Shown here: piece after piece, positions 57,711 through 64,000 of the stretch
Numbering within the stretch: the stretch's first letter is position 1
How the letters are laid out: each line of letters opens with the position of its first letter
NCBI RefSeq assembly: GCF_003610915.1
Contig: NZ_NSDJ01000001.1
Span: 4,526,001-4,590,000, forward strand
Direction of reading: 5' to 3'
Length of the DNA: 64,000 nt
Source of the DNA: Rahnella variigena
GTDB lineage: Bacteria; Pseudomonadota; Gammaproteobacteria; Enterobacterales; Enterobacteriaceae
Position numbers and translations under genes: made by a program
Notes under the pieces: model-generated
Seen by the model: only the letters and a program-made list of their open reading frames with translations
Database searches by the model: none
Told to the model about the DNA's origin: nothing

Positions 57711-59066
57711 TTATGAAAAGAACTTCGCCAGCACAAATAATCCGACAGAAACGTTGATTGCACCACCGATGCGGGTAGCGATTTGCGCGAAAGGCATCAG
57801 CGTCATACGGTTACCGGAAGTCAGAATAGCCACGTCGCCGGTGCCGCCCTGCCCGCTCTGGCAGCAGGAAACAATTGCCACATCAATCGGATGCATACCG
57901 ATTTTCTTGCCGACATAAAAACCGGTGCCGACCAGCGCCAGCACGGTGGTCACGATCACGAGGAGGTTTTGCAGGGTAAAAGCGTTGATCAGTTCCTGCC
58001 ACGGCGTGATCGCCACGCCCACCGCGAACAGCACCGGATAGGTCACTGCAGTGCGGAAGAATTTATACACCGTCATCGAGCCGTGCTGAATGGTCGGTGA
58101 AACGCCATTTGCCAGTTTTACCAGTACTGCCGCGAATAACATGCCGACCGGCGCGGGCAGGCCGATCCACTTCTGACCGAGCATCCCGACCATGTAAAGC
58201 AGGATCGCCAGCAGCGCGCCACAGGCCAGCGCATTCACGCCCGGATTTCCTTCGAATTTGTCAGTACCGCTGCCCAGCTCACCTTTTTTCGACGGCATCA
58301 GCTGCCCCTCACCGGTCAGATGCGGATAACGTTTCCCCAGCTGATTCAGCACGCCCGCCAGCACAATTGCCGTCAGACCGCCCAGCATCACGATCGGCAG
58401 AATACGCCCCAGCGCCACACCTTGTTCCATGTGCAAAATCGTCGCATAACCCATCGACAGCGGGATCGCACCTTCACCTACGCCACCGGCCATGATCGGC
58501 AGGATCAGGAAAAAGAAGGTTTGCATTGGCGGTAAACCTAACACCGTGCCCATCGCCATTCCGGCAATCATGCCCACCACTTCACCGCATAACATCGGCA
58601 CAAAAATGCGCATAAAGCCCTGGATCAGCACCTGGCGGTTCATGCTCATGATACTGCCGACGATAATGCAGCAGATGTAGAGATACAGAATATTGGTGGA
58701 TTTATAGAATTTGACCGTGGAATCCACCACGACGTCCGGCAGTAACCCGTAATGCACCATCGCCGAAGGAATAAAGGTGGCGCAAATCGCCGCCGCGCCG
58801 AGTTTGCCGACGACGGGTAAGCGTTTGCCGAATTCGCCACAGGCAAAACCGAAGAAGGCCAGCGTGGCAACCATCACCACAATGTCGCTGGGTAATTTGC
58901 CGTTCAGGCAGTCGAGCAGGATCAGCACACCGGCCAGCAGGAAAAAAGGCAGCGGGATAATGCCTATATTGTAGTTTTCTAGAATGTGCCACCATTTTTG
59001 CCTGGCCGAGAGGCCGGAGGTTTTCTTTTCTTTGACTGCGATGTAGGAATCGTCGGTTGTGCTCAT
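57711..59066 (-). CDS. 2-hydroxycarboxylate transporter, CitS/MaeN family
   Basis: The 451-residue carrier imports citrate or malate with Na+ or H+. It has 11-12 membrane helices and the two re-entrant-loop motifs of the family, MAGGVGEGAIPLSMGYA (about 199-215) and CCQSGQGGTGDVAILTSG (about 405-422). The N-terminal WHILENYNIGIIPLPFF also fits CitS. The divergent sensor kinase and regulator are CitAB-like. No citrate lyase or oxaloacetate decarboxylase gene is in the window, so citrate and malate cannot be told apart. Confidence 0.9.
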   Translation of the reverse strand: MSTTDDSYIAVKEKKTSGLSARQKWWHILENYNIGIIPLPFFLLAGVLILLDCLNGKLPSDIVVMVATLAFFGFACGEFGKRLPVVGKLGAAAICATFIPSAMVHYGLLPDVVVDSTVKFYKSTNILYLYICCIIVGSIMSMNRQVLIQGFMRIFVPMLCGEVVGMIAGMAMGTVLGLPPMQTFFFLILPIMAGGVGEGAIPLSMGYATILHMEQGVALGRILPIVMLGGLTAIVLAGVLNQLGKRYPHLTGEGQLMPSKKGELGSGTDKFEGNPGVNALACGALLAILLYMVGMLGQKWIGLPAPVGMLFAAVLVKLANGVSPTIQHGSMTVYKFFRTAVTYPVLFAVGVAITPWQELINAFTLQNLLVIVTTVLALVGTGFYVGKKIGMHPIDVAIVSCCQSGQGGTGDVAILTSGNRMTLMPFAQIATRIGGAINVSVGLFVLAKFFS

Positions 59067-59386
59067 GGCATTGCCTCTTTCTTATAAATACTTTTCTTAT
59101 TGATGTTCTGAGGATAAGAAAACAGCAGGTCAGCCGGATGTGAGTTTGTTCAAATTAAAACCGCAGGGATTAAGGTTATTATGGTGTTTATGGAGTTAAT
59201 GTTATTTGATTTATAAGGATTATCAGATTTGTAGTAAAAAGCCCTATTACCCTTGTAATCACTGAGTGAATTCATCACTATTTATATTGCCTGTTCACAA
59301 CTCTGTCTTTGTCCGATTACCGCCCTTACTGCCCCGTGGTACGCTTATTCAATGTGTATCTTTACGTTAATCTTGCAGCAGGCCGT
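59067..59386. promoter_or_regulatory. AT-rich divergent promoter region of the carrier and two-component genes
   Basis: These 320 bases separate divergent starts. They hold related AT-rich stretches such as ATTAAGGTTATTATGG and AGTTAATGTTATTTG (about 59168-59211) that could bind the CitB-like regulator, which is known to prefer AT-rich sites in relatives. No gene is seen. Confidence 0.4.
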
Positions 59387-61039
59387 ATGAAACTCCGCAT
59401 GCCTTTTCAGGTAAAACTCTTTTTATCTCTGGTGGTATTTTCCTGCCTGTTGCTGGCACTGCTGGGTGCTATTTTATTTCATATCATCGATCGTCAGTTG
59501 CATCACGACCTCGGCCAGCGCGCACGGGTTCAGGCCAGTGAAATCGCGCTGATGCCGGGACTGGCGCAGAAGGTTAAGGCGCGGGATACCACCGGGATCG
59601 CACGACTTATCCAGCCTTTACGCGATAAAAGCGATGCCAGTTATATCGTCATCGGCGATAACCGCGAGCTGCATCTTTATCATTCACAATCACCGGAGCG
59701 GATCGACCTGCCGATGATTGGCGGTGATAACGCAGAGGTGCTGGCGGGGAAAACCATTATTTCCGTCCGGCAAGGCGGCATAGGTGTTTCATTGCGCAGT
59801 AAAGCGCCGATCCTGGATGAGAATAATCGGGTCATTGGTATTGTCTCCGTCGGCTACCTCACTTCTTATATTGATAATATTAACGGCCATCGTCTGGCGC
59901 AGGCCGGTTTATACGGTTTGCTTCTTTTATTACTGCTGTTTATTTTTTCGTGGATGTTTACCCGCAACGTTAAAAAACAGATGTTCTGGCTGGAACCCAA
60001 AGATATCGCGCTGCTGGTTCGCCAGCAAAAAGCCTTGCTGGAAGCCATGTACGAAGGCGTATTCGCAGTTAATGCCCAAAAACAGCTGATTTCCATTAAC
60101 CGCGCCGCACGCGAGTTGCTTGATATCCATCAGCCTGAAAATGAACTGCTGGGTAAACCACTTAATGAGGTGCTGGAGACACCGCCCACCTTCTTCACGC
60201 AAAGCGGTATCAGTGAAAATAACAGCCAGCATGATCAGATTACGGTGCTCAATCAGAGACAGGTGATCGTCAACCGCGTCCCGATAGAACTGGAACCGGG
60301 TAAAGAAAGCGGCTGGGTGTTCAGTTTCCGCGATAAAAACGACATAAATACGCTGAGCAGCCAGCTGAGTCAGGTGAAACGCTACGCGGACAATCTGCGC
60401 ATCATGCGCCACGAACAGCTGAACTGGACCGCGACACTGGCGGGTTTGCTGCAAATGCAGCGTTACGACGATGCGATGCACTATATTCAGGCGCAGTCGG
60501 AAGGTGCGCAGGCGGTGCTGGATTTTGTCTCGGCGCGCTTCACTTCGCCTGCACTTTGCGGCCTGCTGCTGGGGAAATACGTCAGTGCGCGCGAAAAAGG
60601 CGTTGAACTCAGTTTCGATCCCGCCTGCCAGCTCACCCGCATTCCGGCGGCTATCACTGAAACCGAGCTGATGTCGGTGGTCGGTAATCTGCTGGATAAC
60701 GCCGTGGATGCCACCCTCAACGCGCTCACGCCTTCTGTGCCGGTCGAACTGTATATTTCAGACAGGAATCAGGAGCTGCTGATTGAAGTCGCCGATCAGG
60801 GCAGCGGCGTGGATGATGCCCTGAAACCGCGTCTGTTTGAACAGGGCGTGACAAGCAAGCCCTCAGGCGACCACGACACGACCGGCGCGGAACATGGTAT
60901 CGGGCTTTATCTGGTGGCCGGATATGTCCGTCAGGCCGGTGGCAGCATCGAAATCTCAGACAACACGCCGCAAGGTACGATATTTTCAGTCTTTATCCCG
61001 TACCCGGCTGAGGCTTTAACAGGAACGTATCATGAATAA
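59387..61039 (+). CDS. CitA/DpiB-family sensor histidine kinase
   Basis: This 550-residue sensor has TM1 (about 8-30), a periplasmic PAS sensing domain (about 32-165, GDNRELHLYHSQSPERI), TM2 (about 172-192), a cytoplasmic PAS domain, and the kinase core. The phosphorylated His is in LRIMRHEQLNWTATLAGLL. ATP-binding N, G1 and G2 boxes are NLLDNAVDA, ADQGSGVDD and EHGIGLYLV. ATG 59387 is preferred over a TTG at 59309. It senses a carboxylate, presumably the substrate of the adjacent carrier, and overlaps the regulator gene by 8 bp. Confidence 0.92.
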   Translation: MKLRMPFQVKLFLSLVVFSCLLLALLGAILFHIIDRQLHHDLGQRARVQASEIALMPGLAQKVKARDTTGIARLIQPLRDKSDASYIVIGDNRELHLYHSQSPERIDLPMIGGDNAEVLAGKTIISVRQGGIGVSLRSKAPILDENNRVIGIVSVGYLTSYIDNINGHRLAQAGLYGLLLLLLLFIFSWMFTRNVKKQMFWLEPKDIALLVRQQKALLEAMYEGVFAVNAQKQLISINRAARELLDIHQPENELLGKPLNEVLETPPTFFTQSGISENNSQHDQITVLNQRQVIVNRVPIELEPGKESGWVFSFRDKNDINTLSSQLSQVKRYADNLRIMRHEQLNWTATLAGLLQMQRYDDAMHYIQAQSEGAQAVLDFVSARFTSPALCGLLLGKYVSAREKGVELSFDPACQLTRIPAAITETELMSVVGNLLDNAVDATLNALTPSVPVELYISDRNQELLIEVADQGSGVDDALKPRLFEQGVTSKPSGDHDTTGAEHGIGLYLVAGYVRQAGGSIEISDNTPQGTIFSVFIPYPAEALTGTYHE

Positions 61040-61745
61040 CAGCAGCGCTCTCGATGTCGTGATTGTGGAAGACGAGCCGCATCTGGCCGGTCTGCACCGC
61101 GATTTTATCGAGCAAAATTTCAATCTGCGTGTCGTGGGCATCGCCGCCACGCTGGAACAGGCGCGCTCGTTGTTGCGCCTGCATGAGCCACGGCTGATTT
61201 TGCTCGATAACTATTTACCGGACGGCCAGGGTGTAGATTTAATCGACAGCCCGCTGCTGAAAAGTTTCGACTGTTCGGTGATTTTCATTACCGCTGCCAG
61301 CGATATGCAAACCTGTAGTCAGGCGATGCGGAGCGGCGCGTTCGATTACATTATCAAACCGGTGTCTTTCCACCGGCTGCAAAGTTCACTGGAACGTTTT
61401 ATGCAACTGGTGCAAACGCTGCGTAGTGTGAAAGTCGTCGATCAGCGGGCTCTGGATAAGTTGTTCAATCTGCCCGCCAGCGATACACCGGCAGCCCCTT
61501 CTGCCAAAGGGATCGAGCCCAATACGCTCGAACTGGTTCAGCGCGCATTTAACGCGAAACCGGACGTCAGCTGGTCGGTTGAAGAAGTCGTTGAGGAAGT
61601 CGGGATCAGCAAAACGACAGGCCGCCGATATCTGGAATATTGCGTGGAAATTGGCTTTATCGGCGTCGAGATGCAGTACGGAAATATCGGCCATCCCCGG
61701 CGCCTGTACCGGAAAATAGCCATCACAAAAAATTCTGAGGCCTGA
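61032..61745 (+). CDS. CitB/DpiA-family response regulator
   Basis: The 237-residue regulator has an N-terminal receiver (VVIVEDEPHLAGLHRDFI, phospho-Asp in ILLDNYLPDG, Lys in DYIIKPVSF) and a C-terminal helix-turn-helix (about 178-215, VVEEVGISKTTGRRYLEYC) of the CitB type. It is the partner of the preceding kinase and the likely activator of the divergent 2-hydroxycarboxylate carrier. Confidence 0.93.
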   Translation: MNNSSALDVVIVEDEPHLAGLHRDFIEQNFNLRVVGIAATLEQARSLLRLHEPRLILLDNYLPDGQGVDLIDSPLLKSFDCSVIFITAASDMQTCSQAMRSGAFDYIIKPVSFHRLQSSLERFMQLVQTLRSVKVVDQRALDKLFNLPASDTPAAPSAKGIEPNTLELVQRAFNAKPDVSWSVEEVVEEVGISKTTGRRYLEYCVEIGFIGVEMQYGNIGHPRRLYRKIAITKNSEA

Positions 61746-62333
61746 GGCTGAATTTCCTCTTTTTTCTGTGACGAATTTCACGTTCATCGCCGGTGTCAGC
61801 ACCGGCAAATTACGCCCTCTGCCCGCCGAATCCTGCCATTATATCAACTCAATTTCCTCTTTCAGACAACCGGTAAATTCACCGGTAATCACCCTCCCTG
61901 AAATCACTATTTACACCTGTAAAGTCTGCGCAAAAAATTCGCATTTCCCGGTTAAATTCCCTGCAATTATTAATGATAAAAAATCGACAACAAGATCATA
62001 AAATAAAACAATTAAAAACAATCACTTAAATATATATTCTGAATAATATACTTAATTTAAATGCAGCGAAAAACCGCCCGCTATGAAGCCCTGAAAATTG
62101 TCATTAAATGTCAGCGGATCCAGACAAAATTAGACAAGCCCGATACACACAAATACGTAACCCGAAACACAATCACGAATATTCTTCAGAAACATTGAGA
62201 CTTGTCTCAGAATTTCGATGTGTTAGGGTATAAAGCGTTCACTATTTTGTTACAGGCAAAATCTTATACGGTCCAACACAAAAACTAGACATCGAGCCGA
62301 TACGGCTATTTATATCCAAGGAATGCACATTGC
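61746..62333. promoter_or_regulatory. Long AT-rich proU upstream region
   Basis: No credible gene is seen in these 588 bases. The part from about 61950 to 62160 is very AT-rich, as in the H-NS-bound upstream element of E. coli proU. A possible -10 (TATAAA, 62230-62235) has no good -35, which suits an osmotically controlled promoter. A perfect palindrome TGAGAC-TT-GTCTCA lies at 62196-62209. Confidence 0.5.
62196..62209. promoter_or_regulatory. 14-bp perfect palindrome upstream of proV
   Basis: TGAGAC-TT-GTCTCA is centred about 30 bp upstream of the possible -10 TATAAA, near the -35 position. It may be an operator; no known factor is assigned. Confidence 0.35.
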
Positions 62334-63530
62334 ATGGCAATTAAAATCGAAGTAAAGAATCTTTATAAGGTATTTGGCGAAAACCCGGATCGCGCTTTCA
62401 AGATGATTGATGCAGGCAAGGGTAAAGAAGAAATTTTTGAGAAAACCGGTCTTTCACTTGGCGTTAAGAATGCCAGTCTGGCCATTGAAGAAGGCGAGAT
62501 TTTCGTCATCATGGGGTTATCCGGTTCCGGTAAATCCACCATGGTACGCCTTCTCAATCGTCTGATAGAGCCCACCCGTGGCGAAGTCCTGATCGACGGC
62601 GAAGATATCGCCAAAATCTCAGAAGCAAAATTGCGCCAGGTGCGCCGTAGTAAAATCAGTATGGTCTTTCAGTCCTTTGCGCTGATGCCACACCTGACCG
62701 TGTTGAATAACACCGCGTTTGGTATGGAACTGGCCGGTGTGCCGGTCGAAGAGCGCAATGCCAAAGCGATTGACGCCCTGCGTCAGGTCGGGCTGGAAAA
62801 CTATGCCAACTCTTATCCTGATGAACTGTCGGGCGGTATGCGCCAGCGTGTCGGTTTAGCCCGCGCCATGGCCAATAATCCCGACATTCTGCTGATGGAT
62901 GAAGCCTTCTCGGCACTCGATCCGTTAATTCGTACTGAAATGCAGGATGAGCTGGTGAAGCTTCAGGCTCAGCATCAGCGCACCATTGTGTTTATTTCTC
63001 ATGATCTCGACGAAGCCATGCGCATCGGCGACCGCATCGCCATTATGCAGGGCGGCGAAGTGGTGCAGGTCGGCACGCCGGAAGACATTCTTAATAATCC
63101 GGCCAACGACTATGTGCGCACCTTCTTCCGCGGTGTCGATATCAGTCAGGTCTTCAGTGCCAAAGACATTGCCCGCCGTCGTGGCACACTTATTCGTAAA
63201 ACCCCCGGTTTTGGTCCCCGTGCCGCCCTTAAGCTGCTTGAAGACGAAGACCGTGAATATGGTTATGTGCTTGAACGTGGACAGAAATTCATCGGCGTGG
63301 TGTCGATTGAATCCCTGAAAACTGCGCTTAAAGCCAATCAGTCGCTGGAAAGCGCCCTGCTGGAATCTCCGGCAGCCGTGCAGGCAGACATGCCGCTCAG
63401 CGAACTGATTTCTCATGTCGCCGCCGCGCCTTGTGCCGTACCGGTGATCAATGAGGACAATAACTATATCGGCATTATTTCCAAAGCCATGCTGCTTCAG
63501 GCTCTGGACAAAGAAGGGGGTAACGAATGA
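62334..63530 (+). CDS. proV: Glycine betaine/proline ABC transporter ATPase ProV
   Basis: The 398-residue ATPase drives osmoprotectant import. It has Walker [10 protein letters not shown] (about 62-70), signature [15 protein letters not shown] (about 163-177), Walker [14 protein letters not shown] and H-loop FISHD. Two C-terminal CBS domains (about 280-398) are thought to sense ionic strength in relatives. The start [18 protein letters not shown] matches E. coli ProV. It overlaps proW by ATGA. Confidence 0.98.
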   Translation: MAIKIEVKNLYKVFGENPDRAFKMIDAGKGKEEIFEKTGLSLGVKNASLAIEEGEIFVIMGLSGSGKSTMVRLLNRLIEPTRGEVLIDGEDIAKISEAKLRQVRRSKISMVFQSFALMPHLTVLNNTAFGMELAGVPVEERNAKAIDALRQVGLENYANSYPDELSGGMRQRVGLARAMANNPDILLMDEAFSALDPLIRTEMQDELVKLQAQHQRTIVFISHDLDEAMRIGDRIAIMQGGEVVQVGTPEDILNNPANDYVRTFFRGVDISQVFSAKDIARRRGTLIRKTPGFGPRAALKLLEDEDREYGYVLERGQKFIGVVSIESLKTALKANQSLESALLESPAAVQADMPLSELISHVAAAPCAVPVINEDNNYIGIISKAMLLQALDKEGGNE

Positions 63531-64000
63531 GCACTTCAACCGTAACGAACACGATGACACAGCACGCACAGGCCGCTCAGGCACAGGCTCTCGATCCGTC
63601 CGTCGATCCGTGGAGTGCCGATAACGCCAGTGGCGGTATTGCACCACAAGCTGACGCCGCGACGAGTGCAGCGCCAGCCGATGCGGGCAGCAGTGATCCG
63701 TGGGGCGGTGGCAGCGATGCCGCGACCAGCGCACCGGATGCCACCCATCATGCCGCCGCGCAGGCCAACGACTGGCTGAGCGTCGCACCTGAACAGCATC
63801 AGCATTTTAATATTCTCGATCCGTTTCACAGCACGCTGATCCCGCTCGACCGCTGGGTCACTGAGGGGATCGACTGGCTGGTCGGTAACTTCCGCCCTGT
63901 CTTCCAGGGGATCCGCGTCCCGGTCGATTTCGTGCTGAGCGGTTTCCAGCACGGTCTGGAATCTCTGCCCGCTCCGATTGCGATCCTGGTCTTTGCCCTG
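63527..64000 (+). CDS. proW: Glycine betaine/proline ABC transporter permease ProW, 5' part
   Basis: The first 158 codons are in the window. After a hydrophilic, Ala/Asp/Ser-rich leader of about 93 residues comes [20 protein letters not shown] and the first membrane segment ([12 protein letters not shown]), as in E. coli ProW. The leader is about twice as long as in E. coli and contains DPW twice (SVDPWSAD and SSDPWGGG). The gene runs off the end of the window. Confidence 0.96.
   Translation, partial: MSTSTVTNTMTQHAQAAQAQALDPSVDPWSADNASGGIAPQADAATSAAPADAGSSDPWGGGSDAATSAPDATHHAAAQANDWLSVAPEQHQHFNILDPFHSTLIPLDRWVTEGIDWLVGNFRPVFQGIRVPVDFVLSGFQHGLESLPAPIAILVFAL

Noticed and set aside
61768..62001. 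77-codon open frame after the response regulator
   Set aside because: No family resemblance, no good ribosome site and it lies in AT-rich regulatory sequence.

Overview
The window reads as chromosomal DNA of an Enterobacterales gammaproteobacterium. The E. coli-like blocks lysS-prfB-recJ-dsbC-xerD / fldB / ygfX-sdhE / ygfZ and ygaC / ygaM / nrdHIEF / proVW are all present. The protein sequences and the accessory content (spermidine dehydrogenase-like flavoprotein, Hcp/L,D-transpeptidase cassettes, MdtABC with its own outer membrane factor) suggest a Yersiniaceae genus such as Rahnella, Rouxiella or Ewingella; this assignment is inference. No plasmid, phage, insertion sequence or CRISPR array is evident.

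Layout. 0-5 kb: the first codons of a LysR-type regulator diverge from an exported metallo-beta-lactamase-fold protein; then a DUF805 membrane protein, a HigBA toxin-antitoxin pair with a clear operator, a TPR protein and an SbmA/BacA-type ABC exporter. 5-7.5 kb: a GntR/HutC regulator converging on a PTS EIICB permease, with matching operator half-sites upstream of both. 8-13.8 kb: a complete RND efflux operon (lipoprotein adaptor, pump, outer membrane factor). 13.8-21.6 kb: an accessory region with a YafQ/DinJ pair, a Ner-like regulator, an AbiEi-like antitoxin remnant, and two separate Hcp-effector-immunity cassettes of the type VI secretion system, on opposite strands. Between the cassettes lies a Tat-exported flavoprotein plus triheme cytochrome c operon. 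21.7-30.8 kb: mdtA-mdtB-mdtC-outer membrane factor, transcribed leftward. 31.3-35.1 kb: a PuuD-like amidotransferase coupled to an M15 peptidase, a SotB-type sugar exporter, and a DUF2000 / Lrp-family divergent pair.

35.3-64 kb is mostly conserved housekeeping sequence: argG, tRNA-Gly(CCC), lysS, prfB (with its programmed frameshift), recJ, dsbC, xerD, fldB, ygfX, sdhE, ygfZ, a CYTH protein, a YicN-like protein, ygaC, an MFS carrier, ygaM, a MocR regulator with a divergent AhpD-like gene, nrdHIEF, yghZ, an NlpC/P60 hydrolase, a CitS-type carrier with a divergent CitAB-like two-component system, and proV with the start of proW, which runs off the window.

How parts work together. The two tripartite pumps each carry their own outer membrane channel and need no TolC. 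Both Hcp cassettes supply a tube protein with a cell-wall-attacking cargo and a putative immunity protein, and must use a type VI apparatus encoded elsewhere. The spermidine dehydrogenase-like protein probably hands electrons to the cytochrome c in the periplasm. NrdH, NrdI, NrdE and NrdF form one class Ib ribonucleotide reductase system behind a pair of NrdR-like boxes.
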